This document shows positions 1-8,941 of a stretch of 63,316 nt of DNA, piece after piece; the first letter of the stretch is position 1; each line of letters opens with the position of its first letter. The notes under the pieces were generated by a model. It had not been told where the DNA came from, searched no databases, and was given only the letters and a program-made list of their open reading frames with translations. The stretch lies in contig WALV01000067.1 in assembly GCA_015522645.1 (NCBI GenBank), forward strand, positions 1-63,316, in the 5' to 3' direction. A program made the translations under genes and the position numbers. This DNA is from Candidatus Tiamatella sp. (GTDB lineage: Archaea; Thermoproteota; Thermoprotei_A; Sulfolobales; Acidilobaceae).

Positions 1-77
1 ATATAAATATATTGATATGAGCGGGATATTATAATCATATATACAAGTGCTTTATTAATCATACAAGCATTGTTTTC

Positions 78-1876
78 TTATAATTTAAATGGGAAATGTG
101 GGTTTTTCGTTTTATCCAGTATAAAATCTATCATTTGACTGTAAACGCGGATTCTATTACTTATCTTTGCTATACGATGCCCCTCGTCTTCTAGTAGAAT
201 GTATTTCACGTTGACACTTCTTTCCCTAAGCATAGTCACTAGCTGCTCAGCCTCGGATACTGGGACTCTGGTATCATTTTTACCGTGAATAACCATTAGA
301 GGAGCTTTTAACTTGTCAATGTGCGTGATAGGACTCAATTGCATCATTATTTCACCATGCCTATCTGGGTCACCGTACTCAGCCATCCTGTATTTTCTTC
401 TTTGTGGACTGGTATTCCTGATGAAAGTGACAAGGTTTACTATCCAGCTATTTCTACTCCACACCGCCATATATCAGGGTATAATGCCATGGACATCAAG
501 GTTAAGTACCCCCCATACGATCCGCCTGTAACGCATACGTTCCCAGGGTCAAGAAGCCCTTCTTTGACTAGCGAGAGATAAGCGTGATAAACATCCTTGA
601 CAGCCTCTCCCCTTTTCTCTATATCATCCATGTGTGTGAATGTTTTACCGTATCCTATTGAACCGCGGAAGTTAGGTGCTATTACTAGATAGCCGAGGCG
701 GGTGAGGAGTTGGATAATAGGGTTAAACCTGAACGTAGCTTGGCTCTCCGGACCCCCGTGAAGATACATAATGCCTGGATAGGGTTCTCTCCCGGTTACC
801 GGTTTAAATAGAAGGCTGTTTATTTCGAGCCCATCGAATGACTCGTATTTGAAGTGCTCCGGACTAGTGAAATCCTCCTGGTTTAAAAGCAGCTTCGGCG
901 AGTATGTTAGCCTCTTCATTTCACCGGTATTGTTTTCGACCAGGAATATTTCCTCACCTTGCTTGGAGCTTGACAGTGATATAATCAGCCGGGAAAGCTC
1001 CCCGCTATATTCTAGCCTGGTCACATAGCCTCCAGTCGATATAACTTTGAAGGGTTCCCTGTCTCCCTCCAGTTCTAATTTATAGATTTCACTCTCCCCG
1101 TTCTTGTTGACTGAGAAATAAACGGAGTGCCCAGCAAGTGCTAGTTCGTCTACACCCCATTCTCCATGGTAAATGTATCTCCACTTCCTTGTCTCCAGAT
1201 CATATAACCCTATTCCCTTGACCTCGTTGTCTATATTGGTAATGAAAAGGAAATGATCACTGTCAATAGGGATTGGAGAGTAATTAACGGCTTCTCCTTT
1301 GTGCCCAGTTAGATTGTATAGCCTTTTCCCTTCAGTGTCATATAATAATATGTCTGAATCTAGATTGGTGTAGTTCTTGCTCAGCAGTATCCTTGAAGGC
1401 GAAACCCAGTATTCTGCACGCAGTATTCCTTTGTTTTCCATAACTAGCCTAGACTGGCTGTCGAACTTGTAAATGTATAAATCAAAGTTAACTAGATCCC
1501 GTTTATTCGATGTAAATGCTAATGTTGTTCCAAGAGGATCCCATGCCCCAATGTAATTTATGTGATCCATTCCTTCCGATATTTGTATAATACTTTTACC
1601 CGTATCAATGTAGAGTCCCCAGAACTCGTTCCCAATACTATAGTCTGTAGTAAAGGCTATCAATTTCCTGCTTGATATGATATAATCGTCGATTCTGCCT
1701 TCCCATGGTAATGCAAGGTCATGCAGGAATTGTCCGTTTCGAGGGCAGGCCGCCCATAGCTTGTCAATGCCTGTTGTATTTGATATGTAGAATATGCAAT
1801 CACCCCATCCGGGTTTTCCTTCCCTAGCTGATCTAATGCTTAGGTATTTGGTTACCATATAGCTAGTTTCATCCAA
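78..1876 (-). pseudogene. S9 (prolyl oligopeptidase/acylaminoacyl-peptidase) family peptidase, split by a 1-nt frameshift
   Basis: Together the two reading frames encode about 600 residues, a normal size for archaeal acylaminoacyl-peptidase-like enzymes, which release N-terminal residues or degrade peptides in the cytosol. The upstream frame (440-1876) carries a beta-propeller-like N-terminal part and then the alpha/beta-hydrolase nucleophile motif GGSYGGY (Ser about residue 453), and stops right after GVEIAG. The downstream frame (78 to about 443) continues with IVNLVTFIRN, the acid motif GKNDTRV and the His motif EDEGHR, so the triad is split between frames. On the minus strand the junction reads GGA-TAG-TAAAC; one extra A would give GGA-ATA-GTA-AAC and restore EIAG-IVNLVTF. 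The start is TTG at 1876, with GGTGA seven bases upstream. Either the gene is inactivated or the base was lost in sequencing; I see no slippery heptamer for programmed frameshifting. Confidence 0.85.
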
Positions 1877-2018
1877 CGAATTTCACCAGTATTCCATGTA
1901 AATTATATATACAGGCCGTTTCTAACAGGTTCTAGTTATTATGCTGTAATAATATATTAACATAAGTTTATGTATTGGTTTCATTACATTAAAAGATGGT
2001 TTGGTAACCTAATGAAAG

Positions 2019-2693
2019 TCATATCGATAGAATAGCTATGCTCCTTAACAGGTCTGCAGTATCCTCGCATTTATCCGTGCTCATCTCCAGAGAAGTCAGT
2101 GAATTGTATAATGCTGTGCAAGTCCCTGGTGCAGCCTTTATATTGCACCATTCGAGCAGTCTCTCCTCCGTAGCGCTCCGTATGTCATCTGCTTCCTCCT
2201 CCATTTTCTCAACTATTTTAGCTAATTGAATTGTTTTCTTGGGATCATTTCTCACTAGCTTTACCGCTTCAATAATAGTTTCAACGGATTCTCTAACTAG
2301 CTCCGCTATTTTCTCGAGGGGGTCAAGTAGATTTGCCGGTATTTCGCATTCTAGCCTGCAGAGCAATAATATTCTCCTTCCAGCGGATTTCAGGTAAGCC
2401 GCTATATCGTCCGCTACTAGTACAACTCTAAGCAGTTCTTCTCTATCTATAGGATGAAACGTCCCTGTTGAAAGCTGCTCAATTATATGGTCTTTTACTT
2501 TATCCGCATTTCTCTCCTCTTCCTTTATCTGAGTGTATAACTCCTCAACATCTCCCTGTGATTTCCTTCTAAAAGCCTGCACGAGGCCTATCATTGCCTT
2601 ACTAGCCTCGAGTATATGGTTTAGATGCTCCAGCTCCATGGACAGGATTGATTCTTCCCGGCGTTTACTGATCCATGACCACGTGCTAACCAA
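2019..2693 (-). CDS. DUF47/PhoU-like phosphate transport accessory protein
   Basis: This 224-residue all-helical protein fits the DUF47 family (Pit accessory protein, distantly PhoU-like), which is commonly encoded beside Pit phosphate permeases and thought to modulate them. Visible features are repeated charged helices, the segment EEERNADKVKDHIIEQLSTGTFHP near residues 58-81 (acidic metal-binding-type residues), and a second acidic helix EKMEEEADDIRSATEERL near 166-183, giving the usual two-fold three-helix-bundle layout. The TTG start at 2693 lies about 8 nt after a strong GAGGAGGT site. It is 20 nt downstream of pit, so the two are almost certainly one transcript. The family assignment is firm; the regulatory role is known only from context. 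Confidence 0.85.
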   Translation of the reverse strand: MVSTWSWISKRREESILSMELEHLNHILEASKAMIGLVQAFRRKSQGDVEELYTQIKEEERNADKVKDHIIEQLSTGTFHPIDREELLRVVLVADDIAAYLKSAGRRILLLCRLECEIPANLLDPLEKIAELVRESVETIIEAVKLVRNDPKKTIQLAKIVEKMEEEADDIRSATEERLLEWCNIKAAPGTCTALYNSLTSLEMSTDKCEDTADLLRSIAILSI

Positions 2694-2713
2694 TATCTAC
2701 CAACCTCCTCGTT

Positions 2714-3754
2714 CTAAATTATGTACAAAAGGCTATATATTCCCGCGGCCAGCCCCGCAGCTATGGGGAGAGTGAAAACCCAGCCGGCTATGATAAGGCT
2801 AACTATCCTCCAGTCTACCCCGGAGAAGCCTTTCTCTTTGGCCATGCCCACTCCTATAACGGATGAAACGCTTGCATGTGTGGTTGAAACAGGCATCCCC
2901 ATGAGAGTAAATAGGTATACGACGCTAGCATTAGCCAGCTCAGCAGCTGTCCCGGATACATAGTCAAGTCTAGTGATCTTGAATCCTATTGTCATGATTA
3001 CCCTGTAACCCCATAGCAATGCTCCCGTCATTATGCCAAGCCCACCGAGTACTGAAAGGAGGTGCATTGTTTTCACATCGGGTACGCCGAACACTGATGA
3101 GACTACTGATACATACACGCCTGTAGCGTTGCCCACATCGTTTGCTCCATAGGCGTATGCGCTGAAAGCCATGGTAGCGATTAGGAGAACTCTGAATATG
3201 CTTACAGCGTTATATTTCCGTGAAAGCATGTTGCTTGACCATAGGAAGAACACGTACAGTATAGATGCGAGTATCATAGCGCCTAGCGGGCTTGTTATCC
3301 AGCTGAGAACTACTTTTCCAACAACATTCCAGTCTATTTTTGGTGATATTCCAAGGAGATAGCCGTGCATCAAGCCTACGCCAACTATGGCCCCTACAGT
3401 TGAATGTGTAGTGGAGACAGGTAGTCCTTTCCTAGTTGCTATTGTGACCCATAACCCGGCTCCTAGTGAGGCGCTTATAGCCATAATCAGGTCAATATCC
3501 TTCACTACTCCTTTGCCCAGAGTCTTAATTACATGGTATCCCTGGAAGTATGCACCTAGGAATGCGAATAAAGTAAACAATACTACAGTCTTCTTTAACG
3601 ATAATGCTCCTGATCCTACTACCATATTAGTAGGGTTGGCTGCATCATTGCCTCCTAGGTTGAATGCCACATAAAAAGCTAGTAACAGACCTATGCCTAC
3701 TAGGATTTCTGGGCTAATGCTCTCAACAGCCACGCTGTATCTTCCCGATTCCAT
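2714..3754 (-). CDS. pit: Pit-family inorganic phosphate permease
   Basis: This is a 346-residue integral membrane transporter of the PiT (SLC20) family, which imports phosphate as metal-phosphate or with a cation. The two inverted-repeat signatures are clear: NLGGNDAANPTNMVVGSGAL near residues 32-51, and YGANDVGNATGVYV in the second half. The paired TGLPVSTTH-like segments (GLPVSTTHSTVGAIVG and GMPVSTTHASVSSVIG) are also typical. There are about ten hydrophobic segments. ATG start at 3754. The DUF47 partner follows 20 nt downstream. The upstream region is AT-rich and contains GTTTATATAGAAATT (about 3797-3811), a likely shared divergent promoter with the lyase gene on the other side. Confidence 0.93.
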   Translation of the reverse strand: MESGRYSVAVESISPEILVGIGLLLAFYVAFNLGGNDAANPTNMVVGSGALSLKKTVVLFTLFAFLGAYFQGYHVIKTLGKGVVKDIDLIMAISASLGAGLWVTIATRKGLPVSTTHSTVGAIVGVGLMHGYLLGISPKIDWNVVGKVVLSWITSPLGAMILASILYVFFLWSSNMLSRKYNAVSIFRVLLIATMAFSAYAYGANDVGNATGVYVSVVSSVFGVPDVKTMHLLSVLGGLGIMTGALLWGYRVIMTIGFKITRLDYVSGTAAELANASVVYLFTLMGMPVSTTHASVSSVIGVGMAKEKGFSGVDWRIVSLIIAGWVFTLPIAAGLAAGIYSLLYII

Positions 3755-3946
3755 GATCGATTTAGTGTTATTGAAAAATTTTTCTCGTCCAAGGGGTTTA
3801 TATAGAAATTAAAATGTCCTTACGGCTGTGAATGCTATGTACTTGTATTTAAAGGTTGGCTCAGCCTATTGTTTTTATTATAGTAGTGATAACAATATTT
3901 GGATAAGATCACTGTTCACCATATATGTTTTTGGGGTGTGTATTAC

Positions 3947-5320
3947 TTGGACTTGCCCATAGAGTATTACCGGATTAAGATGATTGAAAAGATAGGGCTT
4001 CCGCCTAGAGAGGAGCGGTATAACCGCTTGGTTGATGCTGGCTGGAACGTGTTTAGATTGAGAAGCCGGGATGTATTCATTGATCTACTAACAGACAGTG
4101 GTACAGGCGCGATGAGTAAGGATCAATGGGCTTCCCTTATGATGGGAGATGAATCATATGCAGGTGCAGACAGCTGGTACAGGTTTAAAGAGGCTGTTGA
4201 GAATGTTCTAGGGTTCCCATTTGTTCTCCCTGTCCACCAGGGCAGGGCTGCAGAGAGAATTTTGTATACCACTCTCCTCGATATTAGTAAGCCAGCCGAC
4301 ATTGTTCCTGCTAACACTCATTTCGATACGGGTAAGGCTGTGATAGAGTTCTACGGTGGCAAACCCTTTGACTTACCTGTTAGGGAGGCCTTAGATTACA
4401 AGACTAACTACCCATTCAAGGGAGATATAGACCTGGAGGAACTGGAGAATACCCTGTCAACAGGGAATGTTTCATTCATCCTGTTAGTTTTAACGAATAA
4501 TACTATGGGAGGCCACCCAGTCTCCCCGGAAAACATCCGTGAAACGAGGAAACTTGCAAGTGATTACGATGTCCCTTTAGTCATGGATATAAGTAGGTTC
4601 GCCGAGAACGCTTTCCTAGTCAAGGAACGCCACCCATCCTACCGGGATAAAAGTGTAAGGGACATAGTTAGAGAAACAATGTCGTATGCGGACCATGTTA
4701 TAATGAGTGCCAAAAAAGACGGATTAGCTAATATTGGCGGGTTCATAGCAACCAGAAGCGAGGAGCTCTATAATAGAATGTCTGGTAGAGTAGTCCTAGA
4801 AGAGGGGTATGTAACCTATGGCGGCCTTGCGGGAAGAGATCTAGACGCTATAGCTACTGGCCTTAGAGAAGTAATTGACGAGGACTATCTCAAGTCAAGG
4901 GTTAGCCAGACACGTTATCTGCATAAAAGACTTGCTGAGGAAGGCGTGGCTGTAGTTCATCCGTACGGAGGTCATGCAGTTTATGTTGATGTGCTTGAAA
5001 CGCTCCCCCATTTACCTAGAGAGCAATTCCCGGCAGATGCATTGGCAGTTCACCTCTATTTAGAGAGCGGTGTTAGAGGCGTAGGATTAGGGGCTCTAGC
5101 ATTTGCAAGAGAGACTGAGGAAGGTGTAGTGTACCCGGAGAACGAGTTTCTGAGGCTAGCTATACCGAGACGAGTTTACACTGTAAGTCATCTCGACTAT
5201 GTTGCAAAGTCGCTAGGGTATGTAGCGAGTAGGCCACGGGAAGTTAAGGGATTAAGGATTGTTTGGGAGCCTCCTATAAGGGGCATAAGACACTTCTTAG
5301 CTAGGCTGGAACCCGTTTAA
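3947..5320 (+). CDS. Tryptophanase / tyrosine phenol-lyase (beta-eliminating lyase family)
   Basis: This PLP fold-type I enzyme cleaves an aromatic amino acid to pyruvate, ammonia and indole or phenol. The N-terminus EYYRIKMIEKIGLP matches the family's E-F-R-I-K-M-V start. Further family marks are LLTDSGTGAMS, the PVHQGRAAER loop, VMDISRFAENAF (Asp contacting the PLP ring) and SAKKDG carrying the PLP Lys. I prefer TTG at 3947 over the longer frame from 3899, because GGGGTG lies about ten bases upstream and the sequence before LDLPIEYYR resembles nothing in the family. The length (458 aa) is normal. Indole versus phenol specificity cannot be read from sequence alone. The gene ends one base from the convergent metF-like gene. 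It fits amino-acid fermentation together with the peptidase. Confidence 0.88.
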   Translation: MDLPIEYYRIKMIEKIGLPPREERYNRLVDAGWNVFRLRSRDVFIDLLTDSGTGAMSKDQWASLMMGDESYAGADSWYRFKEAVENVLGFPFVLPVHQGRAAERILYTTLLDISKPADIVPANTHFDTGKAVIEFYGGKPFDLPVREALDYKTNYPFKGDIDLEELENTLSTGNVSFILLVLTNNTMGGHPVSPENIRETRKLASDYDVPLVMDISRFAENAFLVKERHPSYRDKSVRDIVRETMSYADHVIMSAKKDGLANIGGFIATRSEELYNRMSGRVVLEEGYVTYGGLAGRDLDAIATGLREVIDEDYLKSRVSQTRYLHKRLAEEGVAVVHPYGGHAVYVDVLETLPHLPREQFPADALAVHLYLESGVRGVGLGALAFARETEEGVVYPENEFLRLAIPRRVYTVSHLDYVAKSLGYVASRPREVKGLRIVWEPPIRGIRHFLARLEPV

Positions 5321-5321
5321 C

Positions 5322-6380
5322 CTACTTGCATCGCTTTACTATACTTGCTATTCCCTCAGCGTAGTTCCAGTCCCCGGAGAAGACTATTAGTATGCCGTTT
5401 ACATAGTCTATGGATAATATATTGTTTATCCTATTCTCAAGCTCCTCCAGGGGATCCGGGTTCTCGTGGAGGTTTACATGGAAATGCTTCCTTACTATAT
5501 CCACGTCCCACCTGTTCCTCATAAGCATAACTGTAGCTATCACTGGTAGATTTCGAAGTAACGGGTCATTCTTTATATCCTTTAGTTTTCTAACTGCTTC
5601 ATCGCTGAATAAAGGTTGTGAAACGATGAACTCCATTCCTGCTCTACGTTTAGCTCTAAGCTTCCTAAGCTCTATTTCCCATAGCGAGTACGGGTTAGTC
5701 GCCCCGGCAATATTGAACTCGGGGACTTCTTTTACTTTTCCTCCCATGTAGTCTAACTCGTAATCCCTGAGGAGCCTTAGCATATAGATTAGTCTCACTG
5801 AATCCAAGTCGAAAACAGGTTTAACATGGGGACCTGCCATGAATCCCGGCCAGTCTCCGGTTAAGGCAAGATAGTTCTTCACACCTAGCCAGAGGCCTCC
5901 CAGAGCTGTACTAGTGAGGCTTGCCCGGTTCCTATCTTTACATGATAAATGCACCATTATATCTTCAGTAAACCCGTTTACCCGCAGATAACCGGCGGCT
6001 GCAACAGGGTCTGTTTGAACCCTTCCCAGCGGATTGTCTGTTATAGAAAACCCGTCGACTACTCCTTTGAATGGTCTCGCTTGATCTAGGAACCTTAGCC
6101 CATGGCCGCGTCTACTGGGCTCTAGTTCTATGAGAAACACCTTCTGACCGTTAAGCATTTTCCCCAAAAGTTCGGAGTATCCTTTGATTTCGAGTGAAAC
6201 ATCTTTATAGATAAAACCTGGACCAAGGATAGGGGTCTCCAATACCTCAGGTTTACCCTTGAGAAGCTCTGTATAGGGGCAGGGTCTCCCATCGACTTCG
6301 CATTTACCATTAGAATCCACTCCCCCACAGGGGCCATTTACCATGTTTTTAGGGCAGCCCTCCTGCAATAAGCTCACCAT
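5322..6380 (-). CDS. MetV-MetF fusion: methylenetetrahydrofolate reductase with N-terminal Cys-rich domain
   Basis: The first ~40 residues form a Cys-rich module, CPKNMVNGPCGG-...-CEV-...-CPY with cysteines at 9, 18, 27 and 34. It matches the MTHFR_C/MetV-type domain that partners MetF in acetogens and methylotrophs. From about residue 75 on there is a MetF-like TIM barrel: FLIELEPSRRGHG, DGFSITDNPLGR, VHLSCKDRNR, LALTGDWPG, FNIAGATNPY and GMEFIVSQPLF. The expected product reduces methylene-tetrahydro(folate/pterin) to the methyl form. The 352-residue length equals the two modules together. ATG start at 6380 with no strong ribosome site. A 13-nt inverted repeat lies just before the start. No other C1-branch genes are nearby, so the electron donor and pterin are unknown. 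Confidence 0.85.
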   Translation of the reverse strand: MVSLLQEGCPKNMVNGPCGGVDSNGKCEVDGRPCPYTELLKGKPEVLETPILGPGFIYKDVSLEIKGYSELLGKMLNGQKVFLIELEPSRRGHGLRFLDQARPFKGVVDGFSITDNPLGRVQTDPVAAAGYLRVNGFTEDIMVHLSCKDRNRASLTSTALGGLWLGVKNYLALTGDWPGFMAGPHVKPVFDLDSVRLIYMLRLLRDYELDYMGGKVKEVPEFNIAGATNPYSLWEIELRKLRAKRRAGMEFIVSQPLFSDEAVRKLKDIKNDPLLRNLPVIATVMLMRNRWDVDIVRKHFHVNLHENPDPLEELENRINNILSIDYVNGILIVFSGDWNYAEGIASIVKRCK

Positions 6381-6381
6381 T

Positions 6382-6394
6382 ACTGGTAACCAGT
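6382..6394. promoter_or_regulatory. Inverted repeat at the metF start (possible operator)
   Basis: ACTGGT-A-ACCAGT is a perfect 6-bp inverted repeat around one base, two bases from the ATG of the MetV-MetF gene. It would overlap or flank the transcript start of a short-leader mRNA. It is short enough to occur by chance. Confidence 0.3.
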
Positions 6395-6509
6395 GTCAAA
6401 TCTATTCGGAATGGATTATTAAAACAAGTCATGTATTGGGAGGAAACTGGGAGTAATGCTCAGTTTATTATCTCACTGCTAATAACTAGTTTTTTCCAGG
6501 CGAAGGCGT

Positions 6510-7421
6510 ATGGGTAAGGTAAAGATGGTTTTCCTAGCGACCAGACCATGGAGTTTCCCCATGACCGTTCTTATAGGACTAATCGCGGGATTGGCAGGAT
6601 GCTATAATGGCTATAGTATTGACTGGATACTATTGACGATAGGTCTTATCGGAAGTGTTTTACTGCATGCTATGGTCAATGTGTTGAATGACTACTATGA
6701 TACTAAGAGAGGCCTAGATAGAAGAGGGGTAGGGACCGTGGAGTATAGGCCGCATCCTATTCTCCACCAGATATTATCACCCGGGGAAACACTAGTTCTC
6801 GGAATAATTTCAGGTATAGCAGGTCTTATACTAGCAGCTCTAGTATGGTATTTGGGTCGGCCTTTAGCTATTCCACTAGGATTGATAGGCTTCATTCTCG
6901 CATATATATACACCGGCCCACCGTTCCCATTGAAATACAATGCTCTAGGAGAGATCGGGGTCTACCTTGCTTGGGGAATTGTGATACCTATCGGAAACTA
7001 TTATTTGGCTACGGGGGGAATCGATTTGACGCCTGTAATCATTGCACTACCAATGGCTATACTAGTTGTAAATGTACTTCTAGCGAATAACTTAAGGGAT
7101 ATAGAGGCTGACAAGGCGGGAGGTATAAAAACCCTAGCTACAGTCTTAGGGTTTGGGAGTGGAAGGAAGTTATTTAAGGTTCTCATAATACTTGCATATA
7201 TTATCCCAATATTCTATCTACCCGTAAAGTACACTCTCTTCCTAGCTACCTTACCAGTATATCTAACACTCAAGGGGGGATTGAATCTCTCGAAGATGAT
7301 GGATGAAGGTAAAGCACCGCCCGATGCGGATCCCAGGGTTGCAGGAGTTCTTCAAAAATACGCTATACTGTATCTCGCTGGTATTATTATAGTGTGCATA
7401 GCAGGTATTGTTTTCAAATAA
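6510..7421 (+). CDS. UbiA-family prenyltransferase, MenA-like
   Basis: This 303-residue protein has about eight or nine membrane segments and both aspartate motifs of UbiA prenyltransferases: NVLNDYYDTKRGLD (about residues 60-73) and NNLRDIEADKAGG (about 193-205). The N-terminal TRPWSFPMTVLIGLIAG and the HPILHQILSPGE loop are most like 1,4-dihydroxy-2-naphthoate polyprenyltransferase (MenA), which attaches an isoprenoid tail to a quinone ring at the membrane. A quinone role would fit the SDH complex in this window. An archaeal-lipid role (geranylgeranylglyceryl phosphate transferase) is the main alternative. ATG start at 6510. It ends 12 nt before the convergent tungstate ATPase gene. Confidence 0.8.
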   Translation: MGKVKMVFLATRPWSFPMTVLIGLIAGLAGCYNGYSIDWILLTIGLIGSVLLHAMVNVLNDYYDTKRGLDRRGVGTVEYRPHPILHQILSPGETLVLGIISGIAGLILAALVWYLGRPLAIPLGLIGFILAYIYTGPPFPLKYNALGEIGVYLAWGIVIPIGNYYLATGGIDLTPVIIALPMAILVVNVLLANNLRDIEADKAGGIKTLATVLGFGSGRKLFKVLIILAYIIPIFYLPVKYTLFLATLPVYLTLKGGLNLSKMMDEGKAPPDADPRVAGVLQKYAILYLAGIIIVCIAGIVFK

Positions 7422-7433
7422 TAAATTCCTCCT

Positions 7434-8159
7434 TTATTTCAGCTCTCTATACAAGTTCTCAACGAGATCTACATAGGGCTCCGAGTATTTCGTTTGAAGG
7501 AACTCTTCCCTACCAAATACACCAACTAGTTTCCCCTTAGCCATGTATCCCACCTTATCAGAGATGAATAAAGCCTCCATAATGTTATGCGTCACATGTA
7601 TTGCTGTGAATTCCAATTTACTCCTCAAGCTCTTCAAGAATTTTAAACCCTCCATCTGTAGCTCTGGATCAAGAGCATTGAACGGCTCGTCTAGTAGCAT
7701 TACCTTGGGGTCTACGGCTAAAGCCCTGGCTAGCGCAACTCTCTGCTTCTCTCCTCCGCTCAACGTATCAGGCTTCCTATCCAGTATCTCTTCTATTCTC
7801 AAAAGCCTAGCTAAGTATTTCGCCTTTTCATAAGCTACGCTTCTCGGTACTCCCCGTATCCGTAGTCCATAGCTAATATTATCTATTACAGTCATATGGG
7901 GGAATAACGCGTAGTCTTGAGGTACGAGGGAGACTTTCCTCTTTTCAGGCGGGTAGTCGGTTACATCTATACTCCCAATATAGACTCTACCAGCATATGG
8001 TTTTATTAGGCCAGCTATGGTATAGAGGAGTAATGTTTTACCTACACCGCTACCTCCTAGAACTGCAAGGTACTCTCCTTCACCGACCTCGAGCTTATCT
8101 ATGTTTAACTCGAAACCTTCAAGTTTAACACTTACATTTTCTAGTAGTATCATTGTCAC
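7434..8159 (-). CDS. wtpC: Tungstate/molybdate ABC transporter ATPase (WtpC-type)
   Basis: This 241-residue ABC ATPase shows Walker A GGSGVGKT, Q-loop LVPQDYALFPHM, signature LSGGEKQR, Walker B VMLLDEPFNALD and H-loop VTHN. It should drive import by the membrane dimer encoded just upstream. The C-terminal regulatory domain found in some ModC proteins is absent. The GTG start at 8159 overlaps the permease stop as GTGA, and AAGGTGG lies six bases upstream, so translation is coupled. It is the last gene of a wtpA-wtpB-wtpC operon. Substrate assignment rests on the binding protein. Confidence 0.88.
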   Translation of the reverse strand: MTMILLENVSVKLEGFELNIDKLEVGEGEYLAVLGGSGVGKTLLLYTIAGLIKPYAGRVYIGSIDVTDYPPEKRKVSLVPQDYALFPHMTVIDNISYGLRIRGVPRSVAYEKAKYLARLLRIEEILDRKPDTLSGGEKQRVALARALAVDPKVMLLDEPFNALDPELQMEGLKFLKSLRSKLEFTAIHVTHNIMEALFISDKVGYMAKGKLVGVFGREEFLQTKYSEPYVDLVENLYRELK

Positions 8160-8941
8160 TTTGAAGCCACCTTTCTTAATGCGATAAAGATTGACAGTAC
8201 TATTAACGCATAAATCGCTGATAATGTAGCAGCGTATTTTAAACCATAGACGCTGAGGTACTCTAGTATAAGTATATTAACAGTTTTAGGGTAGTAGGCT
8301 ACTACAAGTAAAGCACCTACCTCACTTAAACCTCTGGCCCAACCCAGGAGTGCTCCAGCCAGAATGTGTTTAAACGATAGTGGAAGTGTAATAGTAGTAA
8401 ATGCTTTCCATTCGCTTGCCCCTAAGGTTCGCGCTACTGACTCGAGTGAAGATCCTATTAACTGGAATCCCACCTTAACAGTATCAACGAGTAATGGAAT
8501 GGAGACGAATGCCATTACTATTACTATACCTTTGAAGTTATCCTCTATAATTAACCCTAAGTCCTGCAAATAACCTCCTAGTAATCCCCTTGAGCCAAAC
8601 GCGGCGAGTATCATTATTCCCGCAACAGCGTGAGGCATGACTAGGGGTAAATCAACGAATGCTTCCACCAGTTGCTTGCCGGGGAAGTCGCGTCGAGCCA
8701 ATATGTATGCAAGTGGGACGCCCATAACTGTTAAGATAGTAACGCTTAATATAGAAGCCTCGAGGGATACTTCGATTGCATTGATAACCTCCTGGTTTCT
8801 AATCATTTCAACTGATATACTGGGATTAGCTTCCATGAAAAGAGAGACTAAGGGTGCGATTATGAAAAATAACAGTAATGCTGACAGGCTAATAGTGATA
8901 TACTCGAACGTGCTAGCTTTTACCGCTGGATTCTTCAACAA
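8156..8941 (-). CDS. wtpB: Tungstate/molybdate ABC transporter permease (WtpB-type)
   Basis: This 261-residue membrane protein has six predicted helices and the cytoplasmic EAA loop typical of molybdate/tungstate/sulfate-class permeases (VARTLGASEWKAFTTITLPLS, about residues 168-188). DLPLVMPHAVAGI is also a class hallmark. It forms the channel used by the WtpA-delivered oxyanion. The start is one of two adjacent TTG codons (8941 or 8938), behind GGTGGGG. The N-terminus overlaps the end of wtpA by about 29 nt, and the stop overlaps wtpC by four. Confidence 0.88.
   Translation of the reverse strand: MLKNPAVKASTFEYITISLSALLLFFIIAPLVSLFMEANPSISVEMIRNQEVINAIEVSLEASILSVTILTVMGVPLAYILARRDFPGKQLVEAFVDLPLVMPHAVAGIMILAAFGSRGLLGGYLQDLGLIIEDNFKGIVIVMAFVSIPLLVDTVKVGFQLIGSSLESVARTLGASEWKAFTTITLPLSFKHILAGALLGWARGLSEVGALLVVAYYPKTVNILILEYLSVYGLKYAATLSAIYALIVLSIFIALRKVASK

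Noticed and set aside
440-470. Programmed -1 frameshifting to make the S9 peptidase
   Set aside because: The required shift direction fits, but there is no slippery heptamer; an indel is the simpler explanation.
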